In this document: piece after piece, positions 17,534 to 27,354 of the stretch
How positions within the stretch are numbered: position 1 is the first letter of the stretch
Layout: each line of letters opens with the position of its first letter
Translations under genes and position numbers: made by a program
The notes under the pieces: model-generated
What the model saw: the letters and a program-made list of their open reading frames with translations, nothing else
What the model was told of the DNA's origin: nothing
The model's database searches: none
Origin: Roseibacillus sp.
Lineage (GTDB): Bacteria; Verrucomicrobiota; Verrucomicrobiia; Verrucomicrobiales; Akkermansiaceae
Assembly (NCBI GenBank): GCA_029242545.1
Contig: JAQWTV010000066.1
Coordinates: forward strand, 1 to 64,000
DNA: 64,000 nt
Reading direction: 5' to 3'

Positions 17534-18352
17534 CTAATCCGTTTCCAAGCCGGCGAAGGATTCTATCAGTAATTCCCCGGAATACAGATCGCGATTCGAT
17601 GCTTGGAACTCAGATTTCAGCCTTACTTCCAAGGCGCTGAGGTCAAGCAATTCCCATCCGACAAAGGTCCATTGCCCATCTGCTCCGTCATGAGGAAAAC
17701 CAAGAAGAAGGTGATGAGCCTCTTCCGTGATCTTGGATGAGGATGACGAGGCAAGCTTGTAATAAAAGCTCCTCAAGGTAGAGGCACGACTTTTGTCCTC
17801 GAAGAGTTTTGGGTCGAGATACGTAATTCTTCCAGACTCGACGTGTTCGATACGGAGGTCTGGATACCCAGTGCGTTGTTCCTTTCCGTTGCCGGTTTGA
17901 GGAATGGAGCAGAAGAGAGCCTCGTGAGCGTCGATATGCTCTCGCAGAGTATCCTCGAAGAAAACTGAACCTTCATTAATCCGGCGGAGATCTCTAAGCG
18001 CGGAGCTCTCGCTGCTATGGATTTTAATTGCGTGATCAGCAGCCTCTCGGATTGCTTCGAGAATGATGGAAGATACCGGATCTTTCTTGTCGAAAGGAGC
18101 TACTATGTGTCCGGTCGAACTCTCGACGAGTTGGGCAAAGGAGAAGCCACGTTTTCCCAGGTCCGGGGTCTGAAGGATGGCGATGAGATCCTGACTTTCG
18201 GCAGGTGATGCCCGAGGGGATTGCGCATGCTGCGCCTCGGCTTTCCGCTCGGCCTCCTTACGGCTTGCAAGGCGTCCAATTTCGAATGATCCGAAAGCGA
18301 CAAGGAAGAGCACACCAGGTGCGATCATGAGAAGGCGCTCGCGGGGGGTCAT
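17534..18352 (-). CDS. Membrane-anchored protein with PD-(D/E)XK-like motif
   Basis: About 272 residues. After MTPRERLL there is one hydrophobic helix (MIAPGVLFLVAFGSFEIG), then a basic region and a soluble domain. In that domain GYPDLRIEHVESGRITYLDPKL fits the spacing of a PD-(D/E)XK nuclease core: PD, about 13 residues, then a strand ending D-P-K. A basic helix and the strand-rich segment WTFVGWELLDL follow. I start at M24 of the track ORF because it precedes the helix; ATG 18421 would add 23 residues. I know no named family for it, and no nuclease partner gene is next to it. The motif could be fortuitous. Confidence 0.5.
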   Translation of the reverse strand: MTPRERLLMIAPGVLFLVAFGSFEIGRLASRKEAERKAEAQHAQSPRASPAESQDLIAILQTPDLGKRGFSFAQLVESSTGHIVAPFDKKDPVSSIILEAIREAADHAIKIHSSESSALRDLRRINEGSVFFEDTLREHIDAHEALFCSIPQTGNGKEQRTGYPDLRIEHVESGRITYLDPKLFEDKSRASTLRSFYYKLASSSSSKITEEAHHLLLGFPHDGADGQWTFVGWELLDLSALEVRLKSEFQASNRDLYSGELLIESFAGLETD

Positions 18353-18467
18353 CTTAGCCAAGCATCTCTGGTAACGGCTAAGGAGGCAAGTAAGGTGACA
18401 TGAGACAAATCGACCCGACATGCTGTCCCGTTTTCCGGGTCACGGTGTCCCTCGATCGATATCAAGC

Positions 18468-18482
18468 CCCTGAAATACAGGG
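18468..18482. promoter_or_regulatory. Inverted repeat upstream of clpB
   Basis: CCCTG-aaata-CAGGG is a perfect 5-5-5 dyad, 36 bases before the clpB ATG. It could be an operator or part of a 5' UTR hairpin. It is not a CIRCE element (the TTAGCACTC arm is absent). A second small dyad CCCG-ttttc-CGGG lies at 18427-18439. Confidence 0.3.
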
Positions 18483-18518
18483 AGTTAATGATGGTCCGGG
18501 AATTGCGATAACCCTGCC

Positions 18519-21110
18519 ATGGGTCTCGAAAAAATAACGATCAAACTTCAAGAGGCGCTCCAGGGAGCACAGCGATTGGCATCCAAGTCCGGCCATGCTG
18601 AGTTAAAATGTGAGCATGTTCTCCTTGGGCTTATACAGCAGGAAGAGGGACTGGCAGCCTCTTTGCTCGAGAAAGCCGATGTCGATATTACAGGGCTGAA
18701 AGCAAGGCTAATCAGCGCCCTTGATGGAGAACCGCGGGTAGAGGGCGTCAGTGGCCAGCCACAGTTGGATAGAAACCTCAGAGCCACGCTGGATTTTGCT
18801 GATGAGATTCGGTCGGAGATGAGTGACGACTTTCTCAGTGTTGAACACGTTCTTCTAGGTCTGATGAAAGTAGCTGGATCCGGAAACGAGCTCCTTGTTG
18901 GAGCAGGTGCTACTGTGGAAGGTTTGAAGAATTCTTTGCGAGAGGTGAGGGGAAGCCAGACCGTCACGGATGAAAACCCTGAGGGAAAATATGAAACTCT
19001 CGAGAAGTATGGGACTGATCTCTGCGCCCTTGCGCGAGAAGGAAAAATCGATCCTGTCATTGGCAGAGATGGAGAGGTGCGAAGGGTGATGCAGGTGCTT
19101 TCCAGGCGGACAAAAAATAATCCCGTTTTGATTGGGGAGCCAGGCACCGGCAAGACGGCCATCGTAGAAGGGCTTGCCCGGCGCATCGTAGGAGGAGATG
19201 TGCCGAACTCGATGCAGAATAAGAGGGTTATTGCGATGGATCTTGGAGCCATGATTGCGGGAGCAAAGTATCGAGGTGAGTTTGAGGACCGCTTGAAGGC
19301 TTTCCTCAAGGAAGTCACGGAGTCCCAGGGTGAGATCATCCTGTTTATCGACGAGCTTCATACAATCGTTGGTGCTGGAGCAAGCGAAGGAGCCGTTGAT
19401 GCTTCCAACCTTCTAAAGCCCCAGCTGGCCCGTGGTGAGCTGCGTACAATTGGAGCAACGACGCCGACTGAGTATCGCAATTATGTGGAAAAGGATACGG
19501 CCCTCGAGCGTCGTTTTCAGCCGGTCAGGGTCGAGGAGCCTTCAGTTGAAGACTCGATCGCAATCCTCCGAGGGCTCAAGGAGCGTTATGAAATTCACCA
19601 TGGAGTGCGAATCCAGGACTGTGCGCTGGTAGCAGCAGCACAGTTAGGAGATCGATATATCTCGGCCCGATTTCTTCCAGATAAGGCGGTGGATCTCGTT
19701 GATGAGGCCGCGTCGCAGCTTAAGATTGAACTAGATTCTAAGCCGACAGATCTTGACCAGGTTGAGAGGCAGCTGATGCAACTCGAGATGGAGCGGCAGG
19801 CTCTGGAAAAGGAATCAGATACAGCAAGTCTCGAGCGTTTGGAGCGGGTAGAAGGAGAGATTTCCAGCCTTCGGGAAAGATCCGGAATCCTGACCGCGCA
19901 GTGGAATAGTGAGAGGGCTCTTATCAATGAGGTGCGTGGTCTTCAAGAGCTCATCGATCAGCTGAAGACAGAGGCTGAGCAGGCAAAGCGCATAGGGGAT
20001 CTTGCCCGGGCCTCTGAGTTAACCTATGGATCCCTGCCCGATGCTGAGAGTGAACTGGAGAGTGCAAAGGATCGCCTCGGGGCAAGAAATTCGGATCTGC
20101 AGCTCCTGCGAGAGGAGGTAACAGAAGATGATATCGCAAGGGTTGTAGCTTCATGGACTGGAATTCCCGTGGACAGACTGCGCGAAGGGGAGCGGGATAA
20201 GCTGGTAGAGATGGAAAGCCGTATTGGTAAGCGGGTTGTCGGTCAGGAGGATGCAATCGGAGCGGTTGCCAATGCGATTCGGCGTGCCCGGGCGGGCTTG
20301 CAGGACGAGAATCGACCTATAGGATCCTTTATGTTCCTTGGATCGACAGGGGTGGGCAAAACAGAGCTTTCCAAGGCTCTCGCGGAATTCCTTTTTGATA
20401 AGGAGGATTCCATGGTGAGGATCGATATGTCGGAGTATATGGAGAAGCATAGTGTCTCCCGCCTTATTGGTGCTCCTCCTGGATATGTCGGTTACGAGGA
20501 GGGTGGACAGTTGAGCGAACACGTGCGTAGGAATCCCTACTCAGTGGTTCTGCTGGACGAGATCGAGAAGGCCCATCCTGAGGTGTTTAATGTTCTCCTG
20601 CAGATCCTTGATGATGGACGAGTCACCGACGGACAGGGGAGAACGGTGGATTTTCGTAATACAGTCCTGATCATGACCTCAAATATTGGTGGAGAATTGC
20701 TTGCTAGAGAGGGAAATCCCGAGCAGCAGGAGGCCGGAGTCATGGGGGCCCTGCGCGGGCATTTCCGTCCGGAGTTTCTTAACAGGGTCGATGAGACTGT
20801 ACTTTTCCACCGTCTTGGAAGAGAAGAGCTGAAAAGAATTGTGCGGCTACAACTGGAGAGGGTGAAGGCAAGGTTGTGCCGGAAGGGTCTTGGCTTGCGA
20901 ATTAGCAAGGAGTCCGAGAATTTTCTTGCGGATGAGGGTTATGACCCAGTTTACGGGGCAAGACCCCTTAAGAGGGCTATTCAAAAGTGCCTACTAGACC
21001 CGCTTAGTATGCAAGTTCTCGAGGGCGTCTTAAAGGAGGGCGATGCGATAGAAGTGGAAATCCGAGATGGAGAGATGATCTGTCAGCTAGCCCAGAAGAA
21101 GGCCGCTTGA
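18519..21110 (+). CDS. clpB: ClpB protein-disaggregating chaperone
   Basis: Hexameric AAA+ disaggregase that works with DnaK to rescue aggregated proteins. Full length (863 residues). Order: N-domain with two Clp repeats ([21 protein letters not shown]); NBD1 with Walker [11 protein letters not shown] near 205 and sensor motif [14 protein letters not shown]; coiled-coil M-domain about 400-540 (which separates ClpB from ClpA/ClpC); NBD2 with Walker [11 protein letters not shown] near 608 and [13 protein letters not shown] pore loop; C-terminal D2 small domain ([15 protein letters not shown]). Start ATG 18519. Single gene, convergent with the M28 peptidase gene 19 bases downstream. Confidence 0.96.
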   Translation: MGLEKITIKLQEALQGAQRLASKSGHAELKCEHVLLGLIQQEEGLAASLLEKADVDITGLKARLISALDGEPRVEGVSGQPQLDRNLRATLDFADEIRSEMSDDFLSVEHVLLGLMKVAGSGNELLVGAGATVEGLKNSLREVRGSQTVTDENPEGKYETLEKYGTDLCALAREGKIDPVIGRDGEVRRVMQVLSRRTKNNPVLIGEPGTGKTAIVEGLARRIVGGDVPNSMQNKRVIAMDLGAMIAGAKYRGEFEDRLKAFLKEVTESQGEIILFIDELHTIVGAGASEGAVDASNLLKPQLARGELRTIGATTPTEYRNYVEKDTALERRFQPVRVEEPSVEDSIAILRGLKERYEIHHGVRIQDCALVAAAQLGDRYISARFLPDKAVDLVDEAASQLKIELDSKPTDLDQVERQLMQLEMERQALEKESDTASLERLERVEGEISSLRERSGILTAQWNSERALINEVRGLQELIDQLKTEAEQAKRIGDLARASELTYGSLPDAESELESAKDRLGARNSDLQLLREEVTEDDIARVVASWTGIPVDRLREGERDKLVEMESRIGKRVVGQEDAIGAVANAIRRARAGLQDENRPIGSFMFLGSTGVGKTELSKALAEFLFDKEDSMVRIDMSEYMEKHSVSRLIGAPPGYVGYEEGGQLSEHVRRNPYSVVLLDEIEKAHPEVFNVLLQILDDGRVTDGQGRTVDFRNTVLIMTSNIGGELLAREGNPEQQEAGVMGALRGHFRPEFLNRVDETVLFHRLGREELKRIVRLQLERVKARLCRKGLGLRISKESENFLADEGYDPVYGARPLKRAIQKCLLDPLSMQVLEGVLKEGDAIEVEIRDGEMICQLAQKKAA

Positions 21111-21129
21111 GAGGTTCCCGCGGGCCTCT

Positions 21130-23469
21130 TCAGAATAAGGGAGACTTTAGAGTCACCTGCCGGAGAGTGATGGAGCGGTCTCCGGCGTGTGCGGGGCAGC
21201 CCGGGATCCGATCGCGATTTACTCGTAGGGTTTCGAGTTGGGGAGGAAGATTCGGAGTGATGCCGATAAGTGACATTGACAGGGTAGGGCGAGACTCCCA
21301 TGTGAGAGTCATTTCGAGGCCATCTTCCGGGACTCCCCGGAACACCAGGAGCTGCTGGCCATTGAGATCCGGTTCCGGCAACGGGATATCCATGCCAAGT
21401 GCATTGACCTCGGAGAGGCCCTCTGATTTGGCAATCCTGAGCTGGATTTCCTGGGATTCGATAGTTGGACGAAGGCGAATTCGCGCGCTATGAGACTGCT
21501 CTCTCGTATCCCATTTCAAGAGCTCAAGATCAGGGTTGGTCAGCTTTGCCCTGGGGGCAATGAAAAGAGAAGGCCCAAAAGGATAAAGGATCTCATCAGG
21601 GTTTGGGAATGGTTCAAGGGCTTTGGTGAGCGAGGTAGGAATGTCTCCCTCCCAGGATGATATTCCGACCTGGGCATCGTTCCTGCTAGCTGCCTCAAAG
21701 TAGGTCAGATTGATCTGTTGCGGGGATTCAGGAGTGAAGCTTGGAGATTGCAATGCGGTGTATCCGGCCCCTGCGGCCCCCACAAGCAGGAGGAAACAAA
21801 GACCTGAAGTAAGGCGTCTTGAGAGGAGGTGAAGCAGGGGGACGAGCGGAAGGGCGAGGACAATTACAAGGAAGGAGATCAACGGTGGGGCAGCGAATAC
21901 TCCAAGAGCAGTTGGAAGAAATTTGATGAGAGGAACAAGGACGAGGGAGGTAGCTGCTGCTACGAGAAGGCAGGAGGCAGGGAGGAGAGAGCGTCGCTTG
22001 CGATTGTGGCCACCAAGGAGGAATGAAACGAGGGCGGCAGTGAAGGCTGGAACTATGAGGATATATGAGAACCCCTCGGCCATAAAACTCAGGATCAGAG
22101 AGCCGATTGCGAGAGCGATTCCGTGGAGGAAATAGAAGACGACTGGATCGGTTCGAATGATCACGACAGTTGCAAGGGTAGACATGGCAGCAACGAAGGA
22201 GGGCACGAGGAGGTCGAAATGAAATCCGTCCGGCCAAGGAGATGAGGTAGAATCAAGATGCTGGAGGAGCGCGGCAGAGAGCCAGCCTAGCATAACTCCA
22301 ATTAAGACGATCAGAGCCCAGCAAATTCCTCCGTGGAGGAGGTCCCGTGTCTGCCAGCGAGCGGTGCTTCCTGAGGAAAGAAAGGAGAGGATAATCGAGA
22401 GAAGAATTGCTCCGGAAAACCAGAGGGAGCGTCCTGCAGGCCATGAGAGGATGAAGTGTGCTCCGACATCGGTGTAGACCGCGTCTTTGGAGGAAGAAGG
22501 GTCTGTCCACTCCGAGCGCAGGAGCTGACGAGTTATGGCAAGAGCGAGGTCGCCCTGATGTTGTAGGCTTCCAAGGTCAAGGTTTCCGGTGGTATCGAGA
22601 GGGGTATGATAATGCTTAGGGTTGCCGATAAAGGCAAAGTTGAGGCCGCTCAGACCTCGTTTCATAAAGACGGTAAGATCCGAGGAATTAGGCATTGTGC
22701 GGTAAATTGAGACATAAGCGGAGCTGCTTACCGGACGCTCAAGGCCTCGAGCCATCTGTTTCACGAGCCAAGAGTTTCCCTCTGAGCTTTCGAACATGAG
22801 ACTGGCTCCGGAACTCCCCCGGGCCTCCAGATTGATGACAATGCCGACCCGGTCTGCGAATTCGTTAAAACGGACGAATCCCCGGGCGCCAACGAGGCCT
22901 GCTTCCTCTCCGTCGGTAAAAAGGAGGAAAACAGGACGCGCGAGGGGCGTTTCCCTCATCAGGATGGAGGCAATTTCGATCAGTGATGCCACTGCAGCTG
23001 CGTCGTCACTGGCGCCGGGACCTGCAGCCACGGAGTCGTAGTGGCAGGCGAGGAGAATGGCTGGAAGATCTGGGTTAGAAGAGGGTAATTCGACAAGCAG
23101 GTTCCGAGCAAGCGTGAGGCTCGTGCCCTTTGTATTGCTTCTGCTCGAGACCCAATGGTCATTTTGCATGGGATCAAGCCCAAGTCCTTTCAGTGCCTCA
23201 ACGATTCTAAGGCCCAGTCGTTTGTTGGCGGCCGACCCGAGGGGATGAGGCTTGGAGTGGGGAAGGATCTTCTTGAGAGAATCGAATGCACGTTCCCCGG
23301 AAAAAGAATCTGCTGGTCCCTCCCTGCCGATGATCGGTGGCGGGTCATACCGCGTCGAAAGATAGCCCCCGAAGGTAAGGACAAGGGCCATCACCGCGAA
23401 GAGCGAGGTTTTTGGGTGATCCGCCAGAGACCATCTAGAGACAGGTCTGCTACTACTTCCGGGATCCAT
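21130..23469 (-). CDS. Membrane-bound M28 family zinc metallopeptidase
   Basis: Aminopeptidase-type zinc enzyme with a large membrane domain, like ER metallopeptidase 1/FXNA-type proteins. One helix near the start (LFAVMALVLTFGGYL) precedes the M28 domain. Metal ligands: His and Asp of ACHYDSV, the Asp pair of GASDDAAA, the acid pair of DGEEAGLVGA, and His of HYHTPLDTTG. About eight hydrophobic helices follow (FILSWPAGRSLWFSGAILL onward), then a soluble C-terminal domain of about 180 residues. I prefer ATG 23469 (MDPGSSS); longer starts at ATG 23496 or TTG 23595 are possible. The gene diverges from the AGCS symporter gene. Confidence 0.85.
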   Translation of the reverse strand: MDPGSSSRPVSRWSLADHPKTSLFAVMALVLTFGGYLSTRYDPPPIIGREGPADSFSGERAFDSLKKILPHSKPHPLGSAANKRLGLRIVEALKGLGLDPMQNDHWVSSRSNTKGTSLTLARNLLVELPSSNPDLPAILLACHYDSVAAGPGASDDAAAVASLIEIASILMRETPLARPVFLLFTDGEEAGLVGARGFVRFNEFADRVGIVINLEARGSSGASLMFESSEGNSWLVKQMARGLERPVSSSAYVSIYRTMPNSSDLTVFMKRGLSGLNFAFIGNPKHYHTPLDTTGNLDLGSLQHQGDLALAITRQLLRSEWTDPSSSKDAVYTDVGAHFILSWPAGRSLWFSGAILLSIILSFLSSGSTARWQTRDLLHGGICWALIVLIGVMLGWLSAALLQHLDSTSSPWPDGFHFDLLVPSFVAAMSTLATVVIIRTDPVVFYFLHGIALAIGSLILSFMAEGFSYILIVPAFTAALVSFLLGGHNRKRRSLLPASCLLVAAATSLVLVPLIKFLPTALGVFAAPPLISFLVIVLALPLVPLLHLLSRRLTSGLCFLLLVGAAGAGYTALQSPSFTPESPQQINLTYFEAASRNDAQVGISSWEGDIPTSLTKALEPFPNPDEILYPFGPSLFIAPRAKLTNPDLELLKWDTREQSHSARIRLRPTIESQEIQLRIAKSEGLSEVNALGMDIPLPEPDLNGQQLLVFRGVPEDGLEMTLTWESRPTLSMSLIGITPNLPPQLETLRVNRDRIPGCPAHAGDRSITLRQVTLKSPLF

Positions 23470-23597
23470 TAGAGATCGGTATCCTCGCAGGGTCATTGCT
23501 GGGGTCGATGCGGAAAGTTTTTTAGAATTGTGAGGTCTACCGCTTAAAACTCGCCTTCGGCCTTGTCCCTTAGTGTGGGAGTTGTCAGCCTTCAAAA

Positions 23598-25304
23598 ATG
23601 AAGGTCTTCCCCGGCTGCTTTCGCCAATTACTGCTCCTCGGTTCCGTTCTCCTTCTCGGTGATGGAATTCTTCTCGCTCAGGACTCGGAGACGAATTCTC
23701 TGGCTCCGGCTGCTGAGGTTGTACCGCCAGAGGAAGCCACGCCAGCGGTAGAGCAAAGTAAATCGGTCGACGAGCGCATTAACGAGGGATTCCTTGAGGC
23801 AACTGGCTGGTTCGTTAAAGCCATTTTTTCTTCCATCCGAATTGCGGATTATGACGTTCTCTGGGTCATTCTCTGGTTGGCTGCGGCAGGGATCGTCTTC
23901 ACGGCGGTTTTCAAGGCCATCAATATCCGAGCTTTTCCTCTAGCATTGCGAACAGTCAGGGGGAAATACAGCGGCCCGGATGATCCCGGTAATATCTCGC
24001 ACTTCCAGGCACTCGCGACCGCAGTCTCGGGAACGGTAGGCCTTGGGAACATCGCAGGAGTCGCGATCGGTATTTCCATTGCTGGTCCGGGAGTTGCGTT
24101 CTGGCTCTTTCTCAGTGGTTTCCTGGGAATGGCTACCAAGTTCGCCGAGTGCACCCTTGGGGTAAAATATCGGAGCATCGACGGAGAGGGGCATGTTCAG
24201 GGTGGCCCCATGTATTACCTGAAGCGAGGAATGGCGGAGCGTGGACTGGGTCCGGTCGGTGCCATCCTTGCGGTGTTCTTCGCGATCTTTTGTGTGTTCG
24301 CGTCGTTCGGGGGTGGAAACATCTTCCAGGTCAACCAAGTTACCCAGCAACTTATCAATGTTGCCGGAGAGGATAGTTTCTTCGCATCGAATCAGTGGGT
24401 GTTCGGTCTGATGATGGCGCTGGTAACAGCGCTGGTAATCATTGGAGGGATTAAATCGATTGCCAAGGTCACCTCGAAACTAGTTCCTACGATGTGCGTA
24501 ATTTACATTCTGAGCGCTCTCCTTGTGCTTGTGGTGAACGCCGAGGCGATTCCCGGAGCGATTGGCATGATCGTAACCGAGGCGTTTCAGCCTCGTGCTG
24601 CGGTAACGGGCGGGATTCTGGCAGCGTTTATTTGGGGTATGCGTCGGGCTACCTTTTCTAATGAGGCGGGAATCGGATCTGCGCCTATTGCTCATTCGGC
24701 AGCCCGGACGCGTAAGCCTGCATCGGAGGGCGTGGTAGCGCTCCTCGAGCCCTTCGTGGATACAGTTATTGTGTGCTCAATGACTTCCCTGGTCATCGTT
24801 ACAACGATGCAGTTCGATGGTGAGACAGCGAACTTTACGGTGAACGGTCAGGCCTTCGAACTCGGTCGGGATGCGAACAACAGCTCTTCGTTCGGAATCG
24901 GGCTCACCTCGGCTGCTTTTGAAACTGTGAACTCCGGATTCAGGTATCTCCTCTTTATTTGTGTCCTTCTGTTTGCGTTTTCCACTCTGGTGACATGGAG
25001 TTATTACGGTCTTCAAGCGTGGCAATATCTCTTTGGAAAGAACCAGGCTCTGGAGCTTACCTATAAGACAGTCTTCTGCCTTATAATTATCGCTGGAGCC
25101 TCGGCCAATGTTGGTAATGCGGTCGACTTCTCGGATGCTGCCTTATTTGCAATGAGTATCCCGAACCTCATCGGAGTCTATTTTATGATTCCGATTATCA
25201 GGAGGGAATACGCCAAGTTCCAACATTTTGCCGATAGAGTTGATAAAGGGTCGTCCCTTGAGGAAGCGGATGCCTCCGCTGAAAAGGCCTTTCCGGACCA
25301 GTAA
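23598..25304 (+). CDS. AGCS family sodium:alanine/glycine symporter, with N-terminal signal sequence
   Basis: Inner-membrane sodium-coupled amino-acid transporter. The family signature GLGNIAGVAIGISIAGPG is present, as are NEAGIGSAPIAHSAA and about eleven hydrophobic segments. Before the transporter core is an unusual 75-residue N-terminus: a signal-peptide-like stretch (LLLLGSVLLLGDGILLAQ), then an acidic Pro-rich spacer. Such extensions occur in PVC and Bacteroidetes members. Start ATG 23598. The helicase gene starts 20 bases downstream, so they may be cotranscribed, though no functional link is apparent. Confidence 0.9.
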   Translation: MKVFPGCFRQLLLLGSVLLLGDGILLAQDSETNSLAPAAEVVPPEEATPAVEQSKSVDERINEGFLEATGWFVKAIFSSIRIADYDVLWVILWLAAAGIVFTAVFKAINIRAFPLALRTVRGKYSGPDDPGNISHFQALATAVSGTVGLGNIAGVAIGISIAGPGVAFWLFLSGFLGMATKFAECTLGVKYRSIDGEGHVQGGPMYYLKRGMAERGLGPVGAILAVFFAIFCVFASFGGGNIFQVNQVTQQLINVAGEDSFFASNQWVFGLMMALVTALVIIGGIKSIAKVTSKLVPTMCVIYILSALLVLVVNAEAIPGAIGMIVTEAFQPRAAVTGGILAAFIWGMRRATFSNEAGIGSAPIAHSAARTRKPASEGVVALLEPFVDTVIVCSMTSLVIVTTMQFDGETANFTVNGQAFELGRDANNSSSFGIGLTSAAFETVNSGFRYLLFICVLLFAFSTLVTWSYYGLQAWQYLFGKNQALELTYKTVFCLIIIAGASANVGNAVDFSDAALFAMSIPNLIGVYFMIPIIRREYAKFQHFADRVDKGSSLEEADASAEKAFPDQ

Positions 25305-25323
25305 AAGGGGATAAGCTGATTCG

Positions 25324-27342
25324 ATGGCGCGCAAATATACTCTGGAGCGTCCGACCACCAGTGGTGCGTCCGGGATTGATTTTGCGGAGGACCTTAACGA
25401 GCAGCAGCTTGCAGCGGTGTCTTCGCCGCCGGGTCCGGCTCTCGTGATTGCAGGGGCAGGCTCTGGTAAGACCCGAACCCTGACTTATCGGGTGGCCTAT
25501 CTTCTCGACCGTGGAATCGAGCCCCGAAATATTCTGCTTCTCACCTTCACGAATAAAGCTTCCAAGGAGATGCTTGAGCGTGTCAGGTCGCTGGTTCCCC
25601 GGGATGTGAGCGAAATGTGGGGTGGGACATTCCACTCGGTTGGGAATCGGATTCTAAGGCGGCATGCGGAAGAGATCGGATTGACAAAGTCGTTCTCGAT
25701 TATGGACCGGGATGACCAGAAGTCATTGATGAATACGGTGATCGCCGAGTGCGAGATTGATACTACTGCGAGACGTTTCCCCAAGCCGGACGTGCTTATC
25801 TCTATTTTCAGCCTGATCGAAAACACGGGAATCGCTCTCGAGGACCTTCTGGAAGATCGCTATCCCTATTTTGAAGAATGGGCAGAAGAGATTGCGAGGG
25901 TAGAGGCGCGCTATCGTGTGAAGAAGCGTCAGATTAACTCTGTGGACTTTGACGATCTTCTAGTGCTGACTCTGAAGCTTCTGCAGGAAAACGAGGAATT
26001 ACGCGGGCTCTACCAGAAGCGATTTCAGTATGTTCTGGTTGACGAGTTTCAGGATACGAACCATGTGCAAAGTGAACTGGTAGATCTTTTAGTGGGGGAG
26101 GGCCAGAGCCTTATGGTGGTAGGGGATGACGCCCAGTCGATTTACTCGTGGAGAGGGGCGGACATGGATAACATCTTGAGCTTTCCTGAGCGTTACCCTG
26201 ACGCGCAGGTCTACCGGATCGAGAAGAATTATCGCAGTGTTCCGGAAATTCTTGAGCTCTCGAATTCGGCGATCAAGGCCAACCGTCATCGCTTCGAAAA
26301 GGATCTGGAGGCAGCGCGGGAGGGTGGAGCGATGATGCCGGCATTGGTATCGCTGGAGGACCCCAATTCACAGGCTCAATTCGTCGCCCAGCGTATTCTC
26401 GAGTTGCGGGAGGAGGGGGTGGAACTTGAGGAAATCGCAGTCCTCTACCGGGCTCATCATCAGAGCATGACTCTTCAGATGGAGCTAAAGAATCGAGGTA
26501 TTCCTTTCCAGATCACCAGTGGTCTGCGCTTCTTCGAGCAAGCTCATATCAAGGATGTCGCTGCTTTCATGCGTTTCGTGACCAATCGCCGCGATGAAGT
26601 CAGTTTCAAACGGATGGTCTGCCTGCTCCCCGGGATTGGAGCAAAAGGTGCCAGCAAACTATGGAAAGGCTGGGCGGCAACCCCTCACGCTACGGCAGAG
26701 AATCCTCCTGCGGCTTTTTCTGATATTCTTGGAGATCTGCCGGTCCCCAAGAAGTCGGCATCCCACTGGGAGCAGCTGGGGCACACCCTTGATGAGCTAG
26801 TCAGTTCGGATGGTTTTGCGAGACCTTCCGAAATGATTTTCAGTGTTCTCGAGGGGGTCTACGACGAAGTGATGCGTGAGTCGTTCGATAATTATGAGCA
26901 TCGACGCTCGGACCTCGAGGAATTGATGAGTTACGCGGATCGATTTGACGATGTCCTTGAGTGCCTCGCCCAGCTCTCCCTCATGTCTGCAGTGGATGGG
27001 GATCCCAGTGGAAGTAAGGCCGAGTTGGATGCCGAGCAGGTTGTGCTCTCCTCTGTTCATCAGGCAAAGGGGCTGGAGTGGAGAGTTGTTTTTGTGATCT
27101 CCCTGACAGATGGAATGTTTCCAAACGGGAGAGTGCTTGATGCAGATGATGAGTATATGCTTGAAGAAGAGCGCCGGCTTTTCTACGTGGCGATCACGAG
27201 GGCGAAGGATGAGCTCTATCTCACCTATCCGCAGATCAATCCCAAGAGTTACTCTGGCGAGGTTATTCAGAGGCCTTCCCGCTTCCTCGATGACTGTCCT
27301 GCCGAATTGATGGAGGAGTGGCAGGTCTCAGGCGAGTGGTAA
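25324..27342 (+). CDS. UvrD/PcrA/Rep-type superfamily 1 DNA helicase
   Basis: ATP-dependent 3'-5' DNA helicase for repair or replication restart. Motifs in order: Q-motif LNEQQLAAV, Walker A GAGSGKTRTL near residue 45, LTFTNKASKEM (Ia), DEFQDTN (II), GDDAQSIYSWRGAD (III), IEKNYRSVPEIL (IV), VHQAKGLEWRVVFV (V) and YVAITRAKDELYL (VI). Length 672 is near Rep and PcrA. I cannot separate PcrA from UvrD or Rep by eye, so no symbol is given. It converges with cstA after 12 bases. Confidence 0.92.
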   Translation: MARKYTLERPTTSGASGIDFAEDLNEQQLAAVSSPPGPALVIAGAGSGKTRTLTYRVAYLLDRGIEPRNILLLTFTNKASKEMLERVRSLVPRDVSEMWGGTFHSVGNRILRRHAEEIGLTKSFSIMDRDDQKSLMNTVIAECEIDTTARRFPKPDVLISIFSLIENTGIALEDLLEDRYPYFEEWAEEIARVEARYRVKKRQINSVDFDDLLVLTLKLLQENEELRGLYQKRFQYVLVDEFQDTNHVQSELVDLLVGEGQSLMVVGDDAQSIYSWRGADMDNILSFPERYPDAQVYRIEKNYRSVPEILELSNSAIKANRHRFEKDLEAAREGGAMMPALVSLEDPNSQAQFVAQRILELREEGVELEEIAVLYRAHHQSMTLQMELKNRGIPFQITSGLRFFEQAHIKDVAAFMRFVTNRRDEVSFKRMVCLLPGIGAKGASKLWKGWAATPHATAENPPAAFSDILGDLPVPKKSASHWEQLGHTLDELVSSDGFARPSEMIFSVLEGVYDEVMRESFDNYEHRRSDLEELMSYADRFDDVLECLAQLSLMSAVDGDPSGSKAELDAEQVVLSSVHQAKGLEWRVVFVISLTDGMFPNGRVLDADDEYMLEEERRLFYVAITRAKDELYLTYPQINPKSYSGEVIQRPSRFLDDCPAELMEEWQVSGEW

Positions 27343-27354
27343 AAAGAACCTTTC

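Noticed and set aside
18422-18518. CIRCE/HrcA element upstream of clpB
   Set aside because: The TTAGCACTC arms are absent; only a short CCCTG/CAGGG dyad is present.
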